Source: Modestobacter marinus
GTDB taxonomy: Bacteria > Actinomycetota > Actinomycetes > Mycobacteriales > Geodermatophilaceae
Assembly (NCBI RefSeq): GCF_019799945.1
Contig: NZ_JABGCH010000002.1
Location: 230,219 to 294,218, forward strand
Direction of reading: 5' to 3'
Length of the DNA stretch: 64,000 nucleotides
Shown: positions 25,312 to 33,050 of the stretch, piece after piece
How positions within the stretch are numbered: position 1 is the first letter of the stretch
Layout of the letters: each line of letters opens with the position of its first letter
Translations under genes and position numbers: made by a program
Notes under the pieces: generated by a model
What the model saw: only the letters and a program-made list of their open reading frames with translations
What the model was told of the DNA's origin: nothing
The model's database searches: none

Positions 25312-26019
25312 GTGACGCAACAGGAGCGGCAGACCATCCAGCGGACGGCGAGCACCCGGTTCTACAAGGGGCACTCCGTCCATGCCGCGCCCGGCGTGCA
25401 CGAGTACGCGGTCACCCTGGTGCGGGCCGCGCTCCCGCAGGGCGGGCGGGTGCTTGAGGTCGGCGCCGGCTGCGGCGCACTCGCCGTGCGGCTGCAGGAG
25501 GCCGGCTTCGACGTCGTCCCCACCGACCTCGAGCCGCCGCACGACTGGATCCACCGGCTGGACCTGGACAACCCCGAGTGGACCGACGACACCCGTGGCC
25601 CGTTCGACATGGTCGTGTGCGTCGAGACGCTGGAGCACGTGGAGAACCCGCGGCAGGTGCTGCGGTCGATCCGGGCGATGCTCCGGCCCGGCGACCGCCT
25701 GGTGGTCAGCACCCCGAACGTCACGCACCCGCACTCGCTGCTGAAGACGGTGCTGCGCGGTGCGCCGGTGTTCTTCGGCCCCACGCACTACTACCAGCCC
25801 GGGCACATCACGATGCTCCCGGACTGGATGCTGACCGAGCACGTCCGCCAGGCCGGGTTCGGCCAGATCGAGGTCCGTTCCGGCGGCACGATGGACTACT
25901 CCGGCCTTCGTCTCCGGGTCCACCGGATCGAGTTGGCCCTGCTGCGGATCCTCGGGCTGCGCACCCGCGCCGACGACGGCGAGGGCATCTGCACCTTCGT
26001 CACCGCCGTCGCGGTGTGA
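25312..26019 (+). CDS. Class I SAM-dependent methyltransferase
   Basis: A 235-residue Rossmann-fold methyltransferase. Motif I is RVLEVGAGCGALAVRLQEAG (SAM binding), followed by the acidic loop DVVPTDLEPP and motif IV PFDMVVCVETLEHVENPRQVLRSIRAMLRPGDRLVVSTPN. Resembles Methyltransf_11/23 proteins such as those in cell-surface or ubiquinone-type pathways; substrate unknown. It starts at GTG with no strong ribosome binding site; GTGAGAGCCT just upstream may be part of a leaderless promoter. Stands alone, divergent from the cupin gene. Confidence 0.85.
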   Translation: MTQQERQTIQRTASTRFYKGHSVHAAPGVHEYAVTLVRAALPQGGRVLEVGAGCGALAVRLQEAGFDVVPTDLEPPHDWIHRLDLDNPEWTDDTRGPFDMVVCVETLEHVENPRQVLRSIRAMLRPGDRLVVSTPNVTHPHSLLKTVLRGAPVFFGPTHYYQPGHITMLPDWMLTEHVRQAGFGQIEVRSGGTMDYSGLRLRVHRIELALLRILGLRTRADDGEGICTFVTAVAV

Positions 26020-26048
26020 CCGCCGCTCCGCACGCCCGCCAGCCGCTC

Positions 26049-26070
26049 TGCACGCACAGCAGCGCGTGCA
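26049..26070. other. Inverted repeat before the glycosidase gene
   Basis: TGCACGC (26049-26055) and GCGTGCA (26064-26070) form a perfect 7-bp inverted repeat 65 bp upstream of the GH3 start and 29 bp past the methyltransferase stop. It could be a weak terminator or a regulator site. Confidence 0.4.
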
Positions 26071-26134
26071 CTGCAGCAGGACGGCGTGCGGTACTGGTGC
26101 TCCGGGCGGGGCAGGACCACACCGTGGTGCGGTG

Positions 26135-28630
26135 ATGACGGTGCACACCGACGAGGACCTGCCGGCCCGGGTGGGCGGGCTGAGCCTGGAGCAGAAGGTG
26201 CGGCTGCTGACCGGCGCGGACTCCTGGTCGCTGCACCCCGAGCCGGCCGCCGGGCTGCGCCGCCTGGTGGTCTCGGACGGGCCGGCGGGTGTGCGCGGGG
26301 AGACCTGGGACGAGCGGGACACCTCCGCCAACGTCCCCTCCCCCACCGCACTGGCCGCCACCTGGGACGAGGCGCGCATCGAGCGGCTCGGCGGGCTGCT
26401 GGCCGCGGAGTGCCGGCGCAAGGGCGTCGACGTCCTGCTCGCCCCCACGGTGAACCTGCACCGCACCCCGTACGGCGGCCGGCACTTCGAGTGCCTCAGC
26501 GAGGACCCGCTGCTCACCGGCCGGATCGGGGTCGCCTACGTGCGCGGCCTGCAGGACCACGGCGTGGGCGCCACCGTCAAGCACCTGGTCGCCAACGACC
26601 AGGAGACCGACCGGTTCACCGCGGACGTCCGCGTCGACGAGCGGGTGCTCCGCGAGCTGTACCTGGCGCCGTTCGAGGCCATCGTGCGCGACGGGCGGGT
26701 CTGGGCGGTGATGGCCGCCTACAACGGCGTGAACGGCACGACCATGACCGAGCACCCGCTGGTGCGCGACGTCCTCAAGCAGGAGTGGGGCTTCGACGGC
26801 GTGGTCGTGTCCGACTGGTTCGCCGCGCGGTCCCTCGCCGCCGCCGGGGACGGGCTGCTCGACCTGGTCATGCCCGGCCCGACCGGTCCCTGGGGCGAGG
26901 CGCTGGTCGCCGCCGTGCGCGCCGGGGAGGTCCCGGAGACCGCGGTCGACGACAAGGTGCTGCGCGTGCTGCGGCTGGCCGCCCGGGTCGGCGCCCTCGA
27001 GGGCCGGCCGGGGACGGCGGAGGCCCGCGCGTGGCCCGCCGACGAGGTCGCCGCGGAGCTGCGCGCCACGGCGGCGGCCGGGTTCGTGCTGGCCCGCAAC
27101 GAACCGACCGGGGGCGGCGACGTGCCCCTGCTCCCGCTGGACCGGGCAGCGCTGCGCCGGGTCGCCGTCCTCGGGCCCAACGCCGTCGTCGCCCGCACCC
27201 TCGGCGGCGGCAGCGCCACCGTGTTCCCGCCGTACACCGTCTCCCCGCTCGCCGGGCTGCGCGACGCCCTCGCGCCGGACGTCGCCGTGGAGCACGCCCG
27301 CGGTGGCCGCAGCAGTTCCCGCGTCCCCGTCGTCCCGCGCGAGCTGCTCCGCCGCGGCGACGGCGGCCAGGGCGTGCAGGTCCGGTACCTGGCCGCGGAC
27401 GGGACCGTGCTCGGCACCGAGGAGCGCGCCGCCGCCGCGTTCACCTGGATGACCACCGTCGGCGACGGCATCCCGATTGAGCGGGTGGCCGCCGTCGAGG
27501 TGCGCACCCGGCTGCGGGCCGACCGGGACGGTACCCACCAGGTCGGCGCCTCCGGCGTGGGCCGGTTCCGCGTCACCGTCGGCGGGGAGGTCCGCCTCGA
27601 CACCCGCCTCACCCTGCCGCGGGGAGCCGACGTCGTGGAGGGCATCGCGCGCCCGCCACAGGAGACGGCGCCGGTGCTGCTGGCGGCCGGCGAGGAGGTC
27701 GATCTGGTCGTCCGGCACGAGCCGGCGGCGGCCGGCACCCTCGGCGACGCGCCGGCACCGCTGCTCTCGTTCCAGGTCAACGCCGAGCTCGAGGCCGACG
27801 ACGACGCCGAGCTGGTGGAGGCGGTGGCGCTGGCCCGGACGGCCGACGTGGCCGTGGTCGTCGTCGGCACCACCGAGGAGGTGGAGAGCGAGGGCTTCGA
27901 CCGGAACTCGCTCGCGCTGCCCGGCCGGCAGGACGAGCTCGTCCGCCGGGTGGTGGCGGCCAATCCGCGGACCGTCGTGGTGGTCAACGCCGGTGCACCG
28001 GTCCTGCTGCCGTGGGCGGACGACGTCCCGGCGGTGCTGCTGGTCTGGTTCCCCGGGCAGGAGTTCGGCAACGCGCTGTCCGACGTGCTGCTGGGGGTCA
28101 CCGAGCCGGGCGGGCGGACGCCGGTCACCTGGCCGGCCGACGAGGAGGGGCTCCCCTCGCCCCGCCCGGTCGACGGCCGGCTGTCCTACGACGAGGGCCT
28201 GTTCGTCGGCTACCGCTGGTACGACGCGGAGGGGCAGCGGGCCCGGTACCGGTTCGGCCACGGCCTCGGCTACACCACCTGGGAGTACGTGTCCGCCGAG
28301 GTCGCCGGGCCCGGGGACGACGCGGTGGTCACCGTGCGGGTGCGCAACACCGGCGCCCGGCCCGGCCGCGAGGTCGTGCGGGTCTACGCGAGCGGGCCCG
28401 ACGGCGCCGTCGAGCGGCCGGAGCGGTGGCTGGTCGGCTGGGCGGCCGTGGACGCCGCGCCGGGCGCGGAGGTGGCCGCGACGGTCGCCGTGCCCGCCCG
28501 GGCCCTGCAGTACTGGGATCCATCGGCGCACCGCTGGGCCGACGAGCCGGGCCACTTCCGGCTGCACGCCGGGCCGTCGTCCACCTTCCTTCCGGTCGAC
28601 TGCGGACTCGACGTCCGGAACCCAACCTGA
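26135..28630 (+). CDS. Glycoside hydrolase family 3 beta-glucosidase-like enzyme
   Basis: An 831-residue GH3 enzyme without a signal peptide, so likely cytoplasmic. Order: N-terminal TIM-barrel-type domain (VSDGPAGVRG, LLAPTVNLHRTPYGGRHFECLSEDP, VKHLVANDQE), nucleophile Asp in FDGVVVSDWFA, an inserted PA14-like beta domain (about residues 430-560), the alpha/beta sandwich with the acid/base region (VGTTEEVESEGFDR), and a C-terminal fibronectin-III-like domain. The PA14 insertion is typical of beta-glucosidases of this subgroup. No sugar transporter is adjacent. Start ATG lacks a clear ribosome binding site. Confidence 0.9.
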   Translation: MTVHTDEDLPARVGGLSLEQKVRLLTGADSWSLHPEPAAGLRRLVVSDGPAGVRGETWDERDTSANVPSPTALAATWDEARIERLGGLLAAECRRKGVDVLLAPTVNLHRTPYGGRHFECLSEDPLLTGRIGVAYVRGLQDHGVGATVKHLVANDQETDRFTADVRVDERVLRELYLAPFEAIVRDGRVWAVMAAYNGVNGTTMTEHPLVRDVLKQEWGFDGVVVSDWFAARSLAAAGDGLLDLVMPGPTGPWGEALVAAVRAGEVPETAVDDKVLRVLRLAARVGALEGRPGTAEARAWPADEVAAELRATAAAGFVLARNEPTGGGDVPLLPLDRAALRRVAVLGPNAVVARTLGGGSATVFPPYTVSPLAGLRDALAPDVAVEHARGGRSSSRVPVVPRELLRRGDGGQGVQVRYLAADGTVLGTEERAAAAFTWMTTVGDGIPIERVAAVEVRTRLRADRDGTHQVGASGVGRFRVTVGGEVRLDTRLTLPRGADVVEGIARPPQETAPVLLAAGEEVDLVVRHEPAAAGTLGDAPAPLLSFQVNAELEADDDAELVEAVALARTADVAVVVVGTTEEVESEGFDRNSLALPGRQDELVRRVVAANPRTVVVVNAGAPVLLPWADDVPAVLLVWFPGQEFGNALSDVLLGVTEPGGRTPVTWPADEEGLPSPRPVDGRLSYDEGLFVGYRWYDAEGQRARYRFGHGLGYTTWEYVSAEVAGPGDDAVVTVRVRNTGARPGREVVRVYASGPDGAVERPERWLVGWAAVDAAPGAEVAATVAVPARALQYWDPSAHRWADEPGHFRLHAGPSSTFLPVDCGLDVRNPT

Positions 28631-28645
28631 CCCTCCGCAGCGGGG

Positions 28646-29815
28646 TCAGGCGACCGCCGCCGGACGGTGGTCGAGCGCGAGCAGCGCCTCGATCTCGTCG
28701 ACCATGGCGGCGCTGAGCTCCCGCAGCAGGTGGCGCAGCCGGTCCTCCCCCACGGTGTGCCCGGCGACCTGCTCGGTGACCTCGAACAGGGCCGCCGACA
28801 GCCGGTCGCGCTGCTGCTGGAACGCGGCCAGCGCCGTCGCCTCCGGCACCGCCCCGCCGAGCGCGTCGGTCAGGGCCCGGGCGAGCAGCTCGGCGTCGCG
28901 CAGGGCGTCGCTCATGCCGTGCGTGCTCAGCGGGTCCTTGAAGTAGCCGGCATCGCCGACCAGCGCCCAGCCCGGGCCGCCGGCGCGCCGCAGCCGGCCG
29001 GGGACGCCGCCGAAACCGCGCAGGCCCTCGACCTGCCGCCCGGCCGCGACCCGCACGGCGGCCGCCGGGGACGCCTCGGCCATCAGCTGGGCGAAGCGGT
29101 CGGCGCCGCTGCCGGGCAGGCCGCGGAACCGGGGAGCTCCGGTGGCGGCGAAGACACAGGTCAGCCCGTCCTCCGTGGGGATGAAGCCGGCGGACGCCCG
29201 GTGGCCGTAGAACCACTCGTAGCCCTCGGCGGGGAGGTCGGCGAGGTAGGTGTAGAGCACGCCCGAGGCGGCGCTGCCCTGCCGGTCGGTCGGGGCGGCG
29301 ACCTCCTGGGCCACCGTCGAGCGGACCCCGTCGGCGCCCACGGTGATCCGAGCCGGGACCTCGAAGGCCGATCCGGCCCGGTCCTCCGCGTGCACCCCCA
29401 CCACCCGGCCACCCGCGCCGCGCAGCAGGCCGGTGACCCGCACACCGTGCCGCACCTCGGCACCGGCCTCGACCGCGGCGTCCACGAGCAGGGCGTCCAG
29501 CGTCGTCCGGCGGGGGGCGTACAGCGCGTCCACGCCGGCCGCCGGCCGCAGCGAGATGTGCGTGTCCCCGCTCACGTGGTGGAAGACGGTGCTGCGTACC
29601 GGTGGGACGCCCGCGGCGACCAGCCGGTCCAGCAGCCCCCACCGGTGCAGCTGGACGACGCCGGTGCGCATCAGCGCGTGGGTGGACAGCGTGTCGCTGC
29701 CGGCGGAGCCGCGGTCCAGGACGAGCACCCGGACGCCGCGGCGGACCAGGTGGAGGGCCGTCGCCGCGCCCGCGACGCGCCCGCCGACCACCACGACGTC
29801 GTACCCGGCGGTCAC
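28646..29815 (-). CDS. FAD-dependent oxidoreductase (aromatic hydroxylase / geranylgeranyl-reductase-like)
   Basis: A 389-residue flavoprotein. The dinucleotide-binding N-terminus is YDVVVVGGRVAGAATALHLVRRG (the second Gly of GxGxxG is replaced by Arg-Val), and the FAD phosphate site is GWALVGDAGYFKDPLSTHGMSDALRDAELLARAL. Typical of group A monooxygenases or related halogenase/reductase types. GTG start overlaps the TGA of the upstream monooxygenase (GTGA), so it is the third gene of an OsmC-FMO-FAD operon. Substrate unknown. It converges with the GH3 gene, 15 bp apart. Confidence 0.85.
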   Translation of the reverse strand: MTAGYDVVVVGGRVAGAATALHLVRRGVRVLVLDRGSAGSDTLSTHALMRTGVVQLHRWGLLDRLVAAGVPPVRSTVFHHVSGDTHISLRPAAGVDALYAPRRTTLDALLVDAAVEAGAEVRHGVRVTGLLRGAGGRVVGVHAEDRAGSAFEVPARITVGADGVRSTVAQEVAAPTDRQGSAASGVLYTYLADLPAEGYEWFYGHRASAGFIPTEDGLTCVFAATGAPRFRGLPGSGADRFAQLMAEASPAAAVRVAAGRQVEGLRGFGGVPGRLRRAGGPGWALVGDAGYFKDPLSTHGMSDALRDAELLARALTDALGGAVPEATALAAFQQQRDRLSAALFEVTEQVAGHTVGEDRLRHLLRELSAAMVDEIEALLALDHRPAAVA

Positions 29816-31077
29816 GACCGGCCCCGCAGCGCGACCTCGGTCCGGGAACGACCCGGACGGACGACGTCGAGGTGCGCGGCGACCAGGGCCGCGTCGTGCC
29901 GCGAGCCGCCGATGAAGGTGCTGTTCCGGCGGGTCTGGAAGCGCTGGCCGACGGTGAACAGGCCCGGGACGGGGGTCATGCCGTACCGGTGCCGGAGCTC
30001 GCCGTGCGCGTCCAGCGCCTCGGCCGGCAGCCAGCGGTGGTCGCGGCGGTAGCCGGTGGCCCAGATGACGGTGCGCACCCCGGCCGCGGCCAGGTCCAGC
30101 CGGTCGACCGCCTCGGGCAGCGCCACCGCCGGCGGCGCGTCCGGCTCACCGACCTCACGCTCCAGCCCGTGCGCGGTCACGTACTCGTCGATCCGCTGCA
30201 GCAGGCGGCGCAGCCGCTCGTCGGCGGTGCGGACGGCGTCGGCCAGGTCGCGGTCGAAGCTCGCCACCGCGCCGTCCACGCCGGTGAGCCGGCCGGTGAC
30301 CCGCACGCCGGCGGCGCTGACGGTGCCGAGGTCCAGGCGGGCGCGGTCCGACCGGCCCACCAGCTGCAGCGAGGGCTCGCGCCGGGCCCGGTCGACGTCG
30401 CCGACGTCGTCCACGCTGCGGTCCAGCGAGCCGAGGGCCTCCAGCCACCACATGACGTCCATGCCGCGGTAGCGGCGGGGCAGCCGGGTGTGGCTGCCGG
30501 CGGCCAGGACGACCTCGCGTCCGGCCCGCCGCAGCTCGTCGGCGATCTGCAGGCCGGAGGCCGACGCGCCCACGACCAGGACCCCGCCGTCCGGCAGCCG
30601 GCCGGGGTTGCGGTAGGTCGAGGAGGTCAGCTGGGTGATCGCCGGGTCCAGCCCGGCGCCGGCGCGGGGCACGAGGGGGACGTCGCAGGCGCCGGTCGCG
30701 ACGACCACGTTCGCCGCCCACCACGTGTCGTCCGGGGTGGTGACGACGAACCCGTCGTCGGCGCGGACCACGGACTGCACCGGCGTGTTCTCCAGGACGG
30801 GCAGTCCGAGGGCCAACGAGTAGCGGTCGAGCAGCTCTGCGAGCTCACCGGCGGTCATGTAGCCCTCCGGGTCGGGGCCGCCGTAGTCGTAGCCGGGCAG
30901 CCGGACCATCCAGTTGGGGGTGAGGAGCCGCAGGGAGTCCCAACGCTCGCTCCGCCAGCGCTCGGCGGTGCGGCCGCGGTCGAGGACGACGTGGTCACGG
31001 CCGCCGGCGGTCAGGTGTGCGCTGATCGCCAGGCCGGCGTGGCCGGCTCCGACGACGACGGTGTCGACGGCGTTCAT
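29812..31077 (-). CDS. Flavin-containing monooxygenase (CzcO-like)
   Basis: A 421-residue flavoprotein with two Rossmann motifs: FAD site VDTVVVGAGHAGLAISAHL at the N-terminus and NADPH site GVLVVGASASGLQIADELRRAG near residue 170. Class B monooxygenase type; databases often label these flavoproteins involved in K+ transport. GAGGAAGGACC precedes the ATG. It lies 47 bp after OsmC and overlaps the FAD oxidoreductase gene by 4 bp. The combination suggests oxidation and detoxification of an organic compound (inference). Confidence 0.88.
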   Translation of the reverse strand: MNAVDTVVVGAGHAGLAISAHLTAGGRDHVVLDRGRTAERWRSERWDSLRLLTPNWMVRLPGYDYGGPDPEGYMTAGELAELLDRYSLALGLPVLENTPVQSVVRADDGFVVTTPDDTWWAANVVVATGACDVPLVPRAGAGLDPAITQLTSSTYRNPGRLPDGGVLVVGASASGLQIADELRRAGREVVLAAGSHTRLPRRYRGMDVMWWLEALGSLDRSVDDVGDVDRARREPSLQLVGRSDRARLDLGTVSAAGVRVTGRLTGVDGAVASFDRDLADAVRTADERLRRLLQRIDEYVTAHGLEREVGEPDAPPAVALPEAVDRLDLAAAGVRTVIWATGYRRDHRWLPAEALDAHGELRHRYGMTPVPGLFTVGQRFQTRRNSTFIGGSRHDAALVAAHLDVVRPGRSRTEVALRGRS

Positions 31078-31124
31078 GGCGGTGGTCCTTCCTCGGCCGC
31101 GACCGGCCGATCGGTGTCCGGAGG

Positions 31125-31700
31125 TCAGGTGGTGGCCACGTCGACGTGGACCGGGACGCCGTTGGTGAGGACGTCGTAGACGGCCGACCGACGGCGGGAC
31201 TGCTCGACGACCGCCCGCAGCTGCTCGTCGCTGGCGTCGCCGGCCACGTCGAGGTGCACGCGGATCGCGGAGTAGCCGTTGCGGACCTCACCGGACAGGC
31301 CGAGGACCCCGCGCAGGTCGATGTCGCCCTCGACGGTGGAGGTGACCTCGTGCAGCGTGATCCCGCGGGCCGCGGCGATGTTCGCGACGCCGGCGGTGAG
31401 GCAGGCGGCGATGGCGTGCAGCAGGAACTCGACCGGGGTGGGTCCGTGGCCGGTGCCGACGAGCACCACCGGGTGGTCGGCGTCGTAGACGAAGTCCTTG
31501 GTGCGGCTGGTGTCCTCCTGCAGCGCGCCGGAGAAGCCGCGGATGGTGCTGATGCTGTGCGTGCCGCTCACCCACCGGTTGCGGGCGCGGAACTGGAAGG
31601 CGGCGATCTCCGGGGTCTCCTTGACCGCGTCCAGCGTCGCGAACAGGGTCGGGACGTCGACGCCGTTGCGGGCCTCGCGCGGGGTGGTCGTGGTGGTCAT
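31125..31700 (-). CDS. OsmC family protein with a single cysteine
   Basis: A 191-residue OsmC/Ohr-fold protein. The helix with the peroxidatic cysteine is GPTPVEFLLHAIAACLTAGVANIAAARG. The resolving-cysteine position is occupied by serine (SRRRSAVYDVLTN), so it is unlikely to work as a standard two-Cys organic hydroperoxide reductase and may act with an external thiol such as mycothiol. GGAGGAG precedes the ATG. First gene of a three-gene operon, with a SARP-type promoter of the same heptad family as those around SARP1. Confidence 0.87.
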   Translation of the reverse strand: MTTTTTPREARNGVDVPTLFATLDAVKETPEIAAFQFRARNRWVSGTHSISTIRGFSGALQEDTSRTKDFVYDADHPVVLVGTGHGPTPVEFLLHAIAACLTAGVANIAAARGITLHEVTSTVEGDIDLRGVLGLSGEVRNGYSAIRVHLDVAGDASDEQLRAVVEQSRRRSAVYDVLTNGVPVHVDVATT

Positions 31701-31748
31701 GTCGTGCTCCTCCGTGTCGTCGGGGGCCGGGGCGGCCCCTCGACGGAG

Positions 31749-31780
31749 AAGTTAGGAACGGCGTCTTCCGGCGTCCTTCC
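31749..31780 (-). promoter_or_regulatory. SARP-type operator-promoter of the OsmC operon
   Basis: On the minus strand: GGAAGGA (31780-31774), CGCC, GGAAGAC (31769-31763), 8-bp gap, then a good -10 TAACTT (31754-31749). The heptads match those at MaoC and PIG-L no. 1, over 15 kb away, rather than the GNCAGCG type of the nearby SARP2. Confidence 0.72.
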
Positions 31781-31847
31781 ACCCGGCCGGCGGGGCTCGA
31801 GGGGCGGTGGAAGGCGGCGGCCGGCCGGAGCCGGCCGCCGCCGCTGG

Positions 31848-32894
31848 TCACGGGCGGATCTCGTAGACCACGTTGAACGGGGTCTGCGCCACCCGCTGGA
31901 ACCGCGTGAACCCGGCCTCCTCGGCCAGCCGGCGGACCGGGCCCTCCCCGGCCTGGGCGCCCAGCGCGTAGCCACCCTCCTGGGAGAGGGCGTTGGGCGT
32001 GCACAGGAACAGCGAGCCGGCGTAGTAGAGGCGGCCCACGGGGTTGAGGGTGTCCTCCACCCGGTCCGCGGCGTAGGGCTCGACGAGCAGCCAGGTGCCG
32101 TCGGGGGCCAGCGCCTCCCGCACGTGGTGGGCGGCACCCAGCGGGTCGCCCATGTCGTGCAGGCAGTCGAACATCGTCACCAGGTCGTAGTCCCGGCCGC
32201 TGAAGGTCTGCGCCGTGGCGACCTCGAAGTCGACCCGGTCGGCCACTCCCGCCTCCGCGGCCTGCTTGCGGGCCAGCCCGATCGACTCGGCGTGGTAGTC
32301 CGACGCGACGACGGTGCTCCGCGGGAACGCCTGGGCCATGAGCAGCGAGGTCGTGGCGAGGCCGGCACCGACGTCGGCGACCCGAGCCCCCGCGGTCAGC
32401 TTCTCCTCCACGCCGTCGAGCGCCGGGATCCAGGAGGGCACCAGCTCGGCCACGTAGCCGGGACGGTAGAAGGCGTCGCACCCGACGAACACGTCGTCGT
32501 CGTGCTCGTGCCAGGCGACGCCGTCCCCGGTCCGGAACGCCTCGGTGAGCTTCGACTCGGCCTTCAGGTAGCCCACCCCGATGAGGAACGCGGCCGGCAG
32601 GTTCGGCCCGTTCGGGTCGGCCAGGCAGAAAGCCTGCTCCTCGGTGAGGGAGAAGGCCCCCGTGGCCGGGTCGTAGCTGACGTAGCCCCCGGCCGCCTGG
32701 TTGCGCAGCCACTCGGTGAGGTAGCGCGGAACGCAGCCGGTCCGCTCGGCGAACTCCTCGGGCGTCGCCGGGCCCTCGGCGAGGGCCTGGTACAGGCCCA
32801 GCCGGTGGCCGATCACGACCGCGCCGGCCGAGCCGACCGCTCCCGCGTCCGCGACGAACTGTCCGAGGAACTCCGCGACCTTGCCGTGGTCCAT
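31848..32894 (-). CDS. Class I SAM methyltransferase with N-terminal winged helix
   Basis: A 348-residue protein. Residues 1-120 are a winged-helix dimerisation part (VVIGHRLGLYQALAEGPATPEEFAERTGC, YLTEWLRNQAAGGYVSYDPATGAFSLTEEQ). The C-terminal methyltransferase has motif I GARVADVGAGLATTSLLMAQAFP and YDLVTMFDCLHDMGDPLGAAHHVREALAPDGTWLLVEP. The layout is that of the Rv2258c-like group in actinobacteria. AAGGAG precedes the ATG at 32894. It diverges from SARP2 and has a heptad-type promoter upstream. Confidence 0.87.
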   Translation of the reverse strand: MDHGKVAEFLGQFVADAGAVGSAGAVVIGHRLGLYQALAEGPATPEEFAERTGCVPRYLTEWLRNQAAGGYVSYDPATGAFSLTEEQAFCLADPNGPNLPAAFLIGVGYLKAESKLTEAFRTGDGVAWHEHDDDVFVGCDAFYRPGYVAELVPSWIPALDGVEEKLTAGARVADVGAGLATTSLLMAQAFPRSTVVASDYHAESIGLARKQAAEAGVADRVDFEVATAQTFSGRDYDLVTMFDCLHDMGDPLGAAHHVREALAPDGTWLLVEPYAADRVEDTLNPVGRLYYAGSLFLCTPNALSQEGGYALGAQAGEGPVRRLAEEAGFTRFQRVAQTPFNVVYEIRP

Positions 32895-32942
32895 GTCGAT
32901 CTCCTTGGTCGTCGTGTCCCGGCCGCTGCCGGGACGTGCGGA

Positions 32943-32995
32943 ACGGTGCGGGTCGGCGCTGTCACGGCTCTCGCACCCGCTGTCTCCGCGCTGCC
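32943..32995 (-). promoter_or_regulatory. SARP-type operator-promoter (GNCAGCG heptads) before the methyltransferase
   Basis: On the minus strand: GGCAGCG (32995-32989), 4 bp, GACAGCG (32984-32978), a weaker CGAGAGC (32973-32967), and GACAGCG (32963-32957), then 8 bp and a -10-like CACCGT (32948-32943). Offsets are 11, 11 and 10 bp. A GGCAGCG copy on the plus strand (33016-33022) makes a 10-bp inverted repeat with the first heptad. Confidence 0.62.
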
Positions 32996-33050
32996 GACGG
33001 GCTCCCGGCCCGGACGGCAGCGCGGGATGCTCTCCCCCGGGAGGTGGAGG

